From Rhodothermia bacterium (GTDB lineage Bacteria; Bacteroidota; Rhodothermia; Balneolales; Balneolaceae), in NCBI GenBank assembly GCA_030427885.1, contig JAUICM010000007.1, forward strand, positions 124,001 through 188,000: a stretch of 64,000 bases of DNA, in the 5' to 3' direction. A program made the translations under genes and the position numbers. The notes under the pieces are model-generated. The model ran no database searches. It had not been told where the DNA came from and was given only the letters and a program-made list of their open reading frames with translations. The stretch's first letter is position 1; every line of letters begins with the position of its first letter. Of this stretch, positions 25,558 to 35,269 are shown one piece after another.

Positions 25558-28338
25558 ATGAGAAAAGTTACTACCCTGCTATTAGTATGTCTTGCAGCCA
25601 CAGCTAATATCTCCGCCCAAAACCGGACTCCCGGTGAAAATGACCAGGAGAAGACCAACAAAACTCATCTGATTGATTACCGGCAGGGAACAGCAGAAAA
25701 CCCAACAATGGATGCCATCAGGGTTGAGGATGGCGACATTCAACTGGATGGAAAACTGGATGAATCAGTATGGATACTTGCACCGGTAGCAACCGGATTT
25801 ACCCAACAGAGGCCGAAAGATGGTGGGAGCCCATCTCAAAGAACGGAAGCACAAATACTGTATACGAACAGCTATGTGTATGTAGGTATCAAAGCCTATG
25901 AGACATCGATCGATTCTATCGATGCTCCATTATTCAGAAGGGATGGAGACGAGACCTCAGACTGGGTGTACGTAGCATTCGACAGTTATAACGACAAAAG
26001 AACAGCTTTTGCTTTTGGAGTGAATCCCCGTTCGGTTCAGAAAGATATTCTACTCTATGATGACACAGAAGAGGACGAACTTTGGGATGCAGTCTGGGAG
26101 GCTTCAACAAATATTGATGGAGATTACTGGACCGTTGAAATGAAGATTCCGTTATCACAGTTAAGATTCAGCTCCAGAAATAATATTCAGTCATGGGGTG
26201 TCAACTTTATGAGAGGAATTGCACGGCATAACGAGGAGAACTACTGGGCACCCGTACTCCAGTCAGATCCGGGATTCGTATCCAAGTTTGGAAGGTTGAA
26301 CGGGATCGAGGATCTGGAAGAACCCAACAGGTTGGAGATCAGTCCTTATTTCTCATCCAGTCTTACCAGAGTGCCGGAATCGGATACTTCCGATCCATAC
26401 TATGATAGCAATGAATTCAAGAGTAGTATAGGTGGAGATATCAAATATGGACTTACCTCAGATCTGACACTGACGGCTACCGTTAACCCGGATTTTGGAC
26501 AGGTAGAAGCTGATCCATCCACCATAAACCTGACGGCTTACGAAACCTACTTCGAGGAACGCCGGCCGTTTTTCCTTGAGGGAAGTGATATCTTCTATTT
26601 TGGAAACACCAGAACCTACAACAGTTTTGGCAATCCGGTAACGTTCTATTCCAGGAGAATCGGACGGGCTCCAACGGGTAACATTTCTATGGCTAATAAT
26701 TACTCTGGTGGGGGTTATTTCAATTCCGATAGCGCCCAGTCCCGATATCAGGACATTCCCGATCAAACCAGTATTGCTGCAGCCGCTAAAATAAGTGGTA
26801 AAACCAAATCAGGCTGGTCTATTGGTTTTCTGGATGCTTATACCCTTAAAGAAACGGCCAGCTATACCGTAGATCAGGGTGGACTTGGTGAAACCAGAGG
26901 GAAGTTCGATGCAGAACCTGTAGCAAACTATCTAATTACAAGAGTTAAGAAAGATATCAATGAAGGAAATACAGTAGCGGGCGGATATTTTGGTTCCGTG
27001 CTGAGAGGTACTGACGGGACCTATTTCGAAGATTATATGACCAGTTCAGCTTTCATCACCGGGGTAGACTTTGAGCACAACTGGAAAGATCGGGAGTGGG
27101 TTGTCAGTGGAACATTTTCTGTCAGTCAGATCAACGGAACAGAGCAAGTGATCACCAACGCCCAGAATGCCCCTCAGCGATATATGCAACGGGTAGATTC
27201 TGATGAGTTGAATGTGGACCCAACCAAAACCAGTCTGGAAGGTTTTGCAACAGAGTTGAGTTTGAGGAAGTCATCGGGTGATCACTGGACAGGTTCAGTA
27301 ACCTATTCGGAAGTGAGCCCCGGATACGAAACCAATGACATTGGCTTCCAGAACAGGGCAGACTACAGAGCCCTGGCATTTGCTTTTCAGTACCAGGAAT
27401 CAAAGCCAAAGAAACTTCAGTACTGGGAAATGTGGAGTAACCATTTGTATGGCTGGAATTACGATGGTGATAAACTCTTTCAGAATTATAATCTGGGTGG
27501 ATTCTGGAGATTTGAAAATCAATGGTCATTCAACCTTAATTTAAATGGCTCATTTGGCCGCGTTTCTGATCGCCTAACCCGTGGAGGCCCTCTTATGAAG
27601 TATAATGATGATATCAACTTCAACTTTAATATCAGGTCTAATCAGGCTAAGAAATTTGCAGGCGGAATCGGAAATTTTCACCGCAGGGATATCGGGAACG
27701 AATACGATGACTATTACTGGGTTTGGTTTAGCTATCGACCTACCACGTTCATCCAGATCTCTTTTGAACCCGAATTAGGATTTGAATTAGATGAAGATCA
27801 ATTTGTAAGTACTATTGCCCGCCAGCCTGGCGACCCCGATGCCAGTCAAACCTATGGGAACCGCTATATTTTTGCGGATGCACGAACTGTGAATCTGGTA
27901 GGGAATATCAGGCTGAACTGGACATTTACCCCAAAAATGAGTCTCCAGACCTATCTGCGCCCATATATTGCATCTGCTAATTTCTCTAATTTCGGAGAAT
28001 TCAATGATCCCGGAGGTTTTGGTTTCGATCGTTATGGTAAAGATGAAGGTCAGCTATATGATAACGGCAATGGAAATTACGGTGTTGATATAGATTCTGA
28101 TGGAGATCAGGATTTTAACTTCCACCGTGAAGATTTTACTTACCGGGCTATTCAGGGTAATGCTGTATTCAGATGGGAGTATAAACCTGGTTCTACTTTT
28201 TTCCTTGTCTGGCAACAGCAAAGAGACGGTGTGATCCAGGATGGGACGCATGATCTGGGACGCGATATCAGGGGGCTATTTGACCCAAAACCAGTGAATG
28301 TGTTTCTGATAAAGTTCAGCTATTGGTTCGGAACCTGA
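25558..28338 (+). CDS. DUF5916/CBM9-like outer-membrane protein, copy 1
   Basis: The ATG at 25558 gives the signal peptide MRKVTTLLLVCLAATANISAQ; an ATG at 25522 adds 12 unlikely residues. The N-terminal ~200 residues form a carbohydrate-binding family 9-like sandwich (IQLDGKLDESVWILAPVATGF, then AQILYTNSYVYVGIKAYE). The rest is the DUF5916 region with DFGQVEADPSTINLTAYETYFEERRPFFLEG and C-terminal alternating strands ending FLIKFSYWFG, as in outer-membrane barrels. Role unknown; carbohydrate or peptide handling at the surface is speculated for the family. Confidence 0.87.
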   Translation: MRKVTTLLLVCLAATANISAQNRTPGENDQEKTNKTHLIDYRQGTAENPTMDAIRVEDGDIQLDGKLDESVWILAPVATGFTQQRPKDGGSPSQRTEAQILYTNSYVYVGIKAYETSIDSIDAPLFRRDGDETSDWVYVAFDSYNDKRTAFAFGVNPRSVQKDILLYDDTEEDELWDAVWEASTNIDGDYWTVEMKIPLSQLRFSSRNNIQSWGVNFMRGIARHNEENYWAPVLQSDPGFVSKFGRLNGIEDLEEPNRLEISPYFSSSLTRVPESDTSDPYYDSNEFKSSIGGDIKYGLTSDLTLTATVNPDFGQVEADPSTINLTAYETYFEERRPFFLEGSDIFYFGNTRTYNSFGNPVTFYSRRIGRAPTGNISMANNYSGGGYFNSDSAQSRYQDIPDQTSIAAAAKISGKTKSGWSIGFLDAYTLKETASYTVDQGGLGETRGKFDAEPVANYLITRVKKDINEGNTVAGGYFGSVLRGTDGTYFEDYMTSSAFITGVDFEHNWKDREWVVSGTFSVSQINGTEQVITNAQNAPQRYMQRVDSDELNVDPTKTSLEGFATELSLRKSSGDHWTGSVTYSEVSPGYETNDIGFQNRADYRALAFAFQYQESKPKKLQYWEMWSNHLYGWNYDGDKLFQNYNLGGFWRFENQWSFNLNLNGSFGRVSDRLTRGGPLMKYNDDINFNFNIRSNQAKKFAGGIGNFHRRDIGNEYDDYYWVWFSYRPTTFIQISFEPELGFELDEDQFVSTIARQPGDPDASQTYGNRYIFADARTVNLVGNIRLNWTFTPKMSLQTYLRPYIASANFSNFGEFNDPGGFGFDRYGKDEGQLYDNGNGNYGVDIDSDGDQDFNFHREDFTYRAIQGNAVFRWEYKPGSTFFLVWQQQRDGVIQDGTHDLGRDIRGLFDPKPVNVFLIKFSYWFGT

Positions 28339-28485
28339 TAATTTAAAAGGGGTGCATTAGCATTCCTTTTTCTTTGTAACATTACCTGATAAAGCCCCTC
28401 TTGCAAAACAACGCGGGCATATTTCCTTGGTCACAGGGGTCCTGAGATTAATATTAGGAAAGAAAGTTAGTCGATCAGGTATATC

Positions 28486-31095
28486 ATGTATAAAATGGCT
28501 GGTGTGCTAAGGTGTACACTTTTAGTCGTAATACTATTTTCATCACTTACAAAGGCGCAGTCTAATCCGGTAAAACCAAGTTTGACAGCAGTCCGGATCG
28601 GTTCAGATTCTGAGATCACTCTGGATGGCTTATTAAACGAATACGTTTGGTCGAAAGCACCCATTGCTTCAGATTTTACCCAGAACAGGCCATTTGATGG
28701 AGGGAGTCCGTCTGAGCGCACTGAGGTAAGGGTTCTCTACTCTGACAAATATCTGTATGTGGGTATTAAGGCATTTGATTCTTCACCAGATTCTATTACT
28801 GCTTCACTTTTCAGAAGGGATGGTTCTGAAGTGAGTGACTGGGTATACGTTAATATCGACAGTTATAATGATAACCGAACTGCATTCAGTTTTGGAGTGA
28901 ATCCATTAGGGGTTCAGAAAGATATCATGTACTTCAATGATGAGGAAGATGATGTATTGTGGGATGCCGTTTGGGATGCTGAAGTTACAATAGTGGAAGA
29001 TGGCTGGGTTGTTGAATACAGAATCCCATTGTCTCAGCTCCGGTTTACTTCAACAGAGGAAAAACAGACATGGGGGATCAATTTTGAAAGGGAAATAGCA
29101 CGTCTGGATGAATTAAATTTCTGGGCTCCAAAGCCTCGGGAAGAATTCGGATTTGTTTCCTGGTTTGGTGACCTGGATGGGGTAGAGGATCTCAGCCGTC
29201 CACTACGGCTTGAAGTGCTGCCTTATGCTTCCGCTGAATTAACCCGTGAACCTGTAACAAATCCAAACGATCCTTTTTATGATGAGAATGCGTATCGCTT
29301 CAAGATCGGTGGAGATATTAAATATGGCATCACATCTGACCTGACCCTCACAGCAACGATAAACCCTGATTTTGGGCAGGTGGAAGCAGATCCTGCAACA
29401 ATCAACCTTACAGCTTTTGAGACCTTTTTTGAGGAGCGCCGACCTTTCTTTTTGGAAGGCAGTGATATATTCTCATTTGGAGGGACAACTTCGGAGAATA
29501 GCTTCAGAAGTCATTACAATTTCTATAGCCGCAGGATTGGTAAAGCTCCATACGGAGATGCATCAATCGCAGGATTGAATAATACGTTTGAGGATGGCCC
29601 CAATGAGACCAGTATTGCCGGAGCTGTGAAACTAAGTGGAAAGACCAAGAACGGACTTTCCGTAGGTTTTTTGAATGCATACACTTTGGATGAAAATGGT
29701 AAATATTATAATGGAGGAACGGATACTAAAAGTTCATACTTGATCGAACCTGCGACGAATTATATGGTTGGAAGAGCAACTAAAGATCTTGATGGTGGAG
29801 ATTCGAGATTTGGAGGATTTTTCAGCGCCGTTAACAGGAAAGATCTTTCCAATAGTTACCTTAATGATTATTTGCACCAGTCAGCCTATCAGGCAGGTAT
29901 TGATGGACAGACTTTTTGGAATAACAAAAACTGGGGAGCGAGCGGAGTCTTATCATTTTCACAAGTAAATGGATCTGAAAATGCCATTTTCCGAACACAG
30001 ACTTCTTCAGCCAGATATTATGATCGGATTGATTCGGATAAACTTTCGGTTGAAACAAATGCCACGAATCTTCAAGGATATTTCGGAGAGTTTAGTATTG
30101 GAAAGTACAGTGGTCCGGGACTCCGTTATTCCTTTACATACTCAGAAATGAGTCCGGGCTATGAAGTAAATGATATGGGCTTCCAGGAAAGAGCAGATTA
30201 TCGGGCTCCTCATTTTTTTGCAGAATACTTCAATGTAAACCCTTCACTATTCAGGTATTATCTGCTTTGGGGCGGTGCCAATTACGCCTGGAATTTTGAT
30301 GGAGACATGATCTTTAACTACTACTACACCGGAGGATGGTTTCAGTTCAGGAATTTGTGGACCATGATCGTAGGTGCGGGAATAACTGGTACGTTTTACA
30401 ACGACCGAATTGTCCGTGGCGGACCTATTATGAGAAGGCCCAAGGATTGGAACACAAGTCTGGAATTAACTTCTAATACAACCCGGGACTTCCATGCCAA
30501 GATTGGGGGATCATACCGTCGGGATGCTTCAGGGGAACACACAACTAACATTTATACATCCTTCAATTACAGGCCTACCAGTTTTATTCAGTTGCAACTT
30601 TCACCTACTTACGTAAAAGAAAAGAATACAGATCAGTATCAGGGAGAAGGGAATTATGACAGTGACCCGGATATTGACTACCTGTTCTCAGATTCATATC
30701 TGAATATCTTCTACACCGAGTTCAGACTGGACTGGACCTTTACTTCTAAAATAAGTCTGCAAACCTACGTCAGACCGCTTTTATATACGGCTGATTTTTC
30801 CGGTTTTAAAACCTTCGAAGAACGAAAAACCTATAATTTCACAAATCTTTCACCAAGCCAGGAGGAAGCATATGCTCCGGCGCTTGATTTCAATTACAAA
30901 ACAGTACAGGGCAATGCAGTGCTAAGATGGGAATACCGCCCCGGGTCAACTATTTATCTGGTTTGGCAGCAGGAAAGAGAAAATATGTTGTATCAAAACC
31001 ACAATTTCCGGCCTTTTGATGGTACGAGAGATATCTTCAAAGAAGATCCAATTAATATCTTTCTGATCAAGTTCAGCTATTGGTTTGGCAGCTAA
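28486..31095 (+). CDS. DUF5916/CBM9-like outer-membrane protein, copy 2
   Basis: A paralog of the previous gene, 869 residues, with signal peptide LRCTLLVVILFSSLTKAQ. The same blocks recur: ITLDGLLNEYVWSKAPIASDF, VRVLYSDKYLYVGIKAFD, DFGQVEADPATINLTAFETFFEERRPFFLEG and a barrel-like C-terminus ending FLIKFSYWFGS. Tandem duplication is evident. The 147-base gap holds no clear terminator, so both may be transcribed together, possibly from the upstream sigma-controlled unit. Confidence 0.87.
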   Translation: MYKMAGVLRCTLLVVILFSSLTKAQSNPVKPSLTAVRIGSDSEITLDGLLNEYVWSKAPIASDFTQNRPFDGGSPSERTEVRVLYSDKYLYVGIKAFDSSPDSITASLFRRDGSEVSDWVYVNIDSYNDNRTAFSFGVNPLGVQKDIMYFNDEEDDVLWDAVWDAEVTIVEDGWVVEYRIPLSQLRFTSTEEKQTWGINFEREIARLDELNFWAPKPREEFGFVSWFGDLDGVEDLSRPLRLEVLPYASAELTREPVTNPNDPFYDENAYRFKIGGDIKYGITSDLTLTATINPDFGQVEADPATINLTAFETFFEERRPFFLEGSDIFSFGGTTSENSFRSHYNFYSRRIGKAPYGDASIAGLNNTFEDGPNETSIAGAVKLSGKTKNGLSVGFLNAYTLDENGKYYNGGTDTKSSYLIEPATNYMVGRATKDLDGGDSRFGGFFSAVNRKDLSNSYLNDYLHQSAYQAGIDGQTFWNNKNWGASGVLSFSQVNGSENAIFRTQTSSARYYDRIDSDKLSVETNATNLQGYFGEFSIGKYSGPGLRYSFTYSEMSPGYEVNDMGFQERADYRAPHFFAEYFNVNPSLFRYYLLWGGANYAWNFDGDMIFNYYYTGGWFQFRNLWTMIVGAGITGTFYNDRIVRGGPIMRRPKDWNTSLELTSNTTRDFHAKIGGSYRRDASGEHTTNIYTSFNYRPTSFIQLQLSPTYVKEKNTDQYQGEGNYDSDPDIDYLFSDSYLNIFYTEFRLDWTFTSKISLQTYVRPLLYTADFSGFKTFEERKTYNFTNLSPSQEEAYAPALDFNYKTVQGNAVLRWEYRPGSTIYLVWQQERENMLYQNHNFRPFDGTRDIFKEDPINIFLIKFSYWFGS

Positions 31096-31110
31096 AGATC
31101 TTGCTCAGTA

Positions 31111-31144
31111 TTGCAAGATTTTTCAAAATAGTTATCTATCTTCG
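31111..31144 (+). promoter_or_regulatory. possible Bacteroidota-type promoter for the BI-1 gene
   Basis: TTGC at 31111 and TATCTTCG at 31137-31144 resemble the TTTG / TAnnTTTG elements of Bacteroidota primary promoters, 22-23 bases apart and ~40 bases before the start codon. The match is imperfect. Confidence 0.35.
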
Positions 31145-31182
31145 CAGTTGTAGGAATAGGAAAAATTAACACAGTAAACGTT

Positions 31183-31875
31183 ATGCAAGCACAATTAACA
31201 GCGGATCAGGTAAGAACGATACAGGCGAGTTTTATCAATAAAGTATATGCCTGGATGTGTCTGGCACTAGCCATTACCGGCTTTGTGGCCATGAGAACAG
31301 TGACTTCAGATGTAATGTTGAGTATGATTTTTGGTACCCGGTTCGGGTTCCTTGCCTTGATAATTATTGAGGTCGGGATCGTAATCTGGCTTTCAAAAAA
31401 CATCAGCACTATGTCATCGAATATGGCAATAGGCTTATTTTTACTCTATTCGGCATTAAATGGGTTAACACTGTCGGTTCTGCTTCTGGTTTATACCAGC
31501 GCTTCAGTGGCGTCCACATTTTTTATTACAGCAGGAACCTTTGGAGCCATGAGTGTCTATGGATTCTTTACCAAAAAAGATCTGTCCAGTTGGGGCAATC
31601 TATTATTTATGGCATTGATCGGCCTGATCATTGCGAGTGTCGTTAATATCTTCTGGCACAATGATGGATTGTATTGGATCATCACTTATGCTGGGGTTCT
31701 CATTTTTGTAGGACTAACTGCATATGATACTCAGAAGATCAAGCAAATGAGTTTACAGCTTGATGAAGAAAGTGAAGAAGGAAGAAAAGGGGCGATAATG
31801 GGAGCTTTGGCACTGTACCTAGACTTCGTGAACATGTTCATATTTCTGTTGAGAATATTTGGAAACAGACGATAA
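31183..31875 (+). CDS. Bax inhibitor-1/YccA-family membrane protein
   Basis: A 230-residue protein with about seven hydrophobic segments, such as VYAWMCLALAITGFVAM, FGFLALIIIEVGIVIWL and GLFLLYSALNGLTLSVLLLVYTS. The family signature near the C-terminus is VGLTAYDTQKIKQM. BI-1/YccA proteins form pH-sensitive calcium-leak channels or modulate FtsH in other bacteria. It is flanked by a candidate promoter and a strong terminator, so it is probably monocistronic. Confidence 0.93.
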   Translation: MQAQLTADQVRTIQASFINKVYAWMCLALAITGFVAMRTVTSDVMLSMIFGTRFGFLALIIIEVGIVIWLSKNISTMSSNMAIGLFLLYSALNGLTLSVLLLVYTSASVASTFFITAGTFGAMSVYGFFTKKDLSSWGNLLFMALIGLIIASVVNIFWHNDGLYWIITYAGVLIFVGLTAYDTQKIKQMSLQLDEESEEGRKGAIMGALALYLDFVNMFIFLLRIFGNRR

Positions 31876-31882
31876 GATCTTG

Positions 31883-31912
31883 ATCCCGGGCTACAAACCC
31901 GGGATTTTTTTT
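31883..31912 (+). terminator. Rho-independent terminator after BI-1 gene
   Basis: A perfect 8-bp stem ATCCCGGG/CCCGGGAT with a CTACAAA loop is followed by a run of T. It ends 5 bases before the convergent GH3 stop and may serve only the plus strand. Confidence 0.9.
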
Positions 31913-31916
31913 ATCC

Positions 31917-34178
31917 CTACGAATCTAAAAGTTCCAATTCTGTTTTGAGCAGATCCTGAGAATTTCCTCCTATCATGATATCGAATTCCCCTGGTTCAGC
32001 TTTGAACTCCTGATCAGATCCGTAAAAAGCTAGTGTTTGCCAATCTATTGTAAAAGTAATGAGCTTCTCTTCACCAACTTCAAAATGTACTTTTTGAAAG
32101 CCTTTCAGCTCCTTTACCGGACGGATCGTGCTTGAATACTTATCATTGATATAGAACTGAATCACTTCTTCACCTGCCAATGCGCCTGTATTTTTAACAC
32201 GGACACTAACATTAATCGTATCTGACATATTCATGGTTGGACTTTCGATGCAAAGGTCCGAATACTTAAAAGAGGTATAGCTCAGGCCGTGACCAAAATA
32301 GTATTGAGGTGTTTTATCAGAATCAGTGTAATGGGACCAAAAAACCATATCAGCATCGTTTGGGTAGCCAAAAGGCCTGCCGGTTTGATTGTGATTGTAG
32401 TATATAGGTACCTGTCCCAGGTTTCTCGGAATTGATACTGGTAATTTTCCGGAAGGATTATAGTCTCCGAAAAGTACATCTGCAATAGCATTGCCCGCTT
32501 CAGATCCCAAATGCCATGTTTCCAGGATGGATGGAATATTCTCATACAACCAGGGTTCTGCAACAGGACGGCCATTCATAAGAACTACTACAATATTCGG
32601 ATTTACCGAATGAAGTTTTTTAAGCAGTTCAAGCTGTTTTCCTTTCAGATTTATGCTGGTTTGGCTACGCCCTTCCCCGGATTGAAAGCATTCTTCACCC
32701 AGAGCAACCACCACTACGTTTGATTTCGAAGCAGCTTCTGTTGCAGCATCAAAACCGGAGGTATCATCGATACCTTCAAACTTCAATTCCTGAGTAAATT
32801 CCCTTTTTCCTGAAGCTAAATTATATCCTTTCTCAAAGCGGACATCTGAAGAAGATCCAACAGCTGATCTGATTCCCTCTAATAGAGAAACAGCAGAATT
32901 TTCTAATGCCTGACCTCTCCAACTGCCAAGTGGAGTGTCTTTATCATCAGCCAGTGAACCGATCACAGCCAACGAGGGGATGTTCTTTGAAAGGGGGAGT
33001 AAGCTAGTTTCATTCTTCAGGAGTACAATTGATCGTTTAGCAGCGTCTCTGGAGATTACCTTGTGCTCCTCTGTATTAATATTCGCTTTTTCCCGTTCTT
33101 CACTGCAATATTTATAGGGGTCATCAAATAGTCCGAGCAGGAACTTGACTCTTAGTATCCGGCGAACAGCATCATTTACTACAGATTCTTCTATTTTGCC
33201 TGATCGTACCAGATCACCCAAATGGTACTCATATCCACGGGATTCCATATCCATGTCGGTTCCGGCTTTAGCTGCTTTGAAAGCGGCGTCTTTGAGATCT
33301 TTGGCATATTGGTGAATGGGCATCTCACCGATCGTATTCCAATCAGAAACTATAAAACCATCAAAATTCCAGTCCTTTTTCAATATATCTCTTTGAAGAA
33401 ATTCATTCCCGGTTACTGGGATACCGTTATAGTCATTAAAAGCATTCATCACTGTTGCCACACCCGCTTCGACAGCAGCTTTAAAAGGGGGAAGAACGGT
33501 ATTGAATAAGGTGTTTTGGTTGAGCTCGGTTGTATTGTAATCAAGTCCGGCAATCACGAACCCATACCCGGAAAAGTGTTTTGCAGTAGCGGCAATTGTA
33601 TCAAGATCGCAGAGGCTGTATCCCTGAAACCCTTGCACTCGGGCTTCTGCAACTCTGGCTCCAAGAAAGGGGTCTTCTCCCGCACCTTCCATGATACGGC
33701 CCCAGCGTGCATCCCGGGCTATATCCATCATAGGAGCAAAAGTCCAGTGGACTCCGGCAGCCGAAGCTTCTTTTGCGGCGATAGCACATCCCTTTTTTAC
33801 AACTTCCATATCCCAGCTGGAGGCATCTGCAATTGGAATAGGGAACATAGTTTTGTAGCCGTGAATAACATCATATCCAAATATCAGTGGGATACCAAGG
33901 CGCGAATTCTCTACGGCGATCTTTTGAGCTTCGTAGGTAGCCTGAGCTCCAAGTATATTGAGCATTGAACCCACTTTACCTTCCGCAACTTTTTGGTATC
34001 TGTCCTTTGTATCACCTTCATCAGGCATGGGGCCTGTAACATCCCAGGTACTTGTATATTGATTCATCTGGCCAACTTTCTCTTCAATAGTCATTTTAGC
34101 CATCAGGTCGTCGATTTTTTTTTCGATATCAGGGTCGATCAAAGAAGATCTTTTATCTGTTAGTACACCGTTCGCCAT
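31917..34178 (-). CDS. bglX: GH3 beta-glucosidase (BglX-like)
   Basis: A 753-residue glycoside hydrolase family 3 enzyme. The N-terminal barrel starts KMTIEEKVGQMNQYT; the nucleophile Asp lies in GFIVSDWNTIGEM (~residue 280). Substrate-site motifs include GIPLIFGYDVIHGYKT and TAKHFSGYG. A C-terminal sandwich and Fn3-like domain end the chain (SDTINVSVRVKNTGALAGEEVIQFYI). The N-terminus MANGVLTDKRSS shows no signal peptide, unlike typical periplasmic BglX, so it may act in the cytoplasm on imported oligosaccharides. It fits beta-glucan use with the two GH16 lipoproteins. Confidence 0.93.
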   Translation of the reverse strand: MANGVLTDKRSSLIDPDIEKKIDDLMAKMTIEEKVGQMNQYTSTWDVTGPMPDEGDTKDRYQKVAEGKVGSMLNILGAQATYEAQKIAVENSRLGIPLIFGYDVIHGYKTMFPIPIADASSWDMEVVKKGCAIAAKEASAAGVHWTFAPMMDIARDARWGRIMEGAGEDPFLGARVAEARVQGFQGYSLCDLDTIAATAKHFSGYGFVIAGLDYNTTELNQNTLFNTVLPPFKAAVEAGVATVMNAFNDYNGIPVTGNEFLQRDILKKDWNFDGFIVSDWNTIGEMPIHQYAKDLKDAAFKAAKAGTDMDMESRGYEYHLGDLVRSGKIEESVVNDAVRRILRVKFLLGLFDDPYKYCSEEREKANINTEEHKVISRDAAKRSIVLLKNETSLLPLSKNIPSLAVIGSLADDKDTPLGSWRGQALENSAVSLLEGIRSAVGSSSDVRFEKGYNLASGKREFTQELKFEGIDDTSGFDAATEAASKSNVVVVALGEECFQSGEGRSQTSINLKGKQLELLKKLHSVNPNIVVVLMNGRPVAEPWLYENIPSILETWHLGSEAGNAIADVLFGDYNPSGKLPVSIPRNLGQVPIYYNHNQTGRPFGYPNDADMVFWSHYTDSDKTPQYYFGHGLSYTSFKYSDLCIESPTMNMSDTINVSVRVKNTGALAGEEVIQFYINDKYSSTIRPVKELKGFQKVHFEVGEEKLITFTIDWQTLAFYGSDQEFKAEPGEFDIMIGGNSQDLLKTELELLDS

Positions 34179-34313
34179 AGAACTGATCTAAAAGGTTAGT
34201 TAACTGCTCCAAAAATATTTTTATTAAAATGATTTGAGTAATTAAACTAAAGAATAAATACCTATTCGAAAACTCAATTTTTTAATTACTCTAATTAATT
34301 TATAAACAGCATC

Positions 34314-35186
34314 TTAATTATTTAATATGATATCATTAATTCGATGGGTCTCAGCTATTATGAGTTCAGGATTGGTCCAGGGAACAAAGTGATTCATGTC
34401 TGGAACCCGCACCATATGAGGCTTTGTATTAATTAACATTTCCTCAGCATAATCGGCATTTTCCTTTGGTACAAGATCATCGCTACCACCCTGAATGACG
34501 GATACAGGAATTTGAATATCTGACCAGTAGGGGCTGAGTTTTTCCAGTTCCGCTTTCAAAGCTATGATTTCTTCATTTGTTGAGTAGAGCATATCAGGAA
34601 GTATCCAGGAGAATGCTTTATAATGAACCGGAATCTGATACCACCTTGTTTTCTCAAGATCAGGATCCACAGATCCGGCCACAATGACCAGGCCATCTAC
34701 CAAGTCAGGATTGTCAACGGCCATCTGTACGATAACAGGGCCTCCGAAAGAATGTCCGATCAAAACAGCTGTTGTATGTTCCCTTCTGAGGACTTGTGAT
34801 ATCATATCGGATTGTGCTGAGAGAGAGCGTTCCGGGCTTCCATCTCCTGACTTGCCAAAGCCTGGTCGGTCTACTGAAATGATCCTGAAATCGTTAAGAA
34901 GAGAGCTGTCTGCCATGAATCCCAGAAAATTATCCCATGAGCCAGGAGAACCATGCACAAACATGATGCTTTGTTTGGCAGAATCACCTATAGATACATA
35001 ATGCATGTTTCGGCCTTTATACTGAAAAGACTTATATTCAGGTTTATATTGAACTGCTGAAAACGAATGTTCTATATAGTCTTCGCTGGGAGAAAAGTCG
35101 ATAGTATGGAGAAAGATTATTATACCTATCAATGCCAGAAGCAGAATCCCAGCGATCCATTTGAGTGTAAGGGAGAGGTATTTCAA
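34314..35186 (-). CDS. membrane-anchored alpha/beta hydrolase
   Basis: It has an N-terminal hydrophobic anchor (LKWIAGILLLALIGIIIFLH) and then an alpha/beta-hydrolase fold. The oxyanion region is MFVHGSPGSWDN, the nucleophile elbow is LIGHSFGGPVIVQMA (Ser in GHSFG), a late Asp occurs in VIQGGSDDLVPKEN, and a likely catalytic His in VPDMNHFVPW. Substrate is unknown (esterase, lipase or peptidase type). 290 residues. Confidence 0.85.
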   Translation of the reverse strand: MKYLSLTLKWIAGILLLALIGIIIFLHTIDFSPSEDYIEHSFSAVQYKPEYKSFQYKGRNMHYVSIGDSAKQSIMFVHGSPGSWDNFLGFMADSSLLNDFRIISVDRPGFGKSGDGSPERSLSAQSDMISQVLRREHTTAVLIGHSFGGPVIVQMAVDNPDLVDGLVIVAGSVDPDLEKTRWYQIPVHYKAFSWILPDMLYSTNEEIIALKAELEKLSPYWSDIQIPVSVIQGGSDDLVPKENADYAEEMLINTKPHMVRVPDMNHFVPWTNPELIIAETHRINDIILNN

Positions 35187-35269
35187 ACCAATTTTTTAGT
35201 GTTAATTCAGTATAAGTTCAAGAGAAAGTATAAAGAACAGGTCGTATTATAATTCGAAATTATTAAATA

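Noticed and set aside
33516-33968. Plus-strand 150-codon open frame inside the GH3 gene
   Set aside because: It lies wholly over conserved GH3 sequence on the other strand and has no start context or family resemblance.
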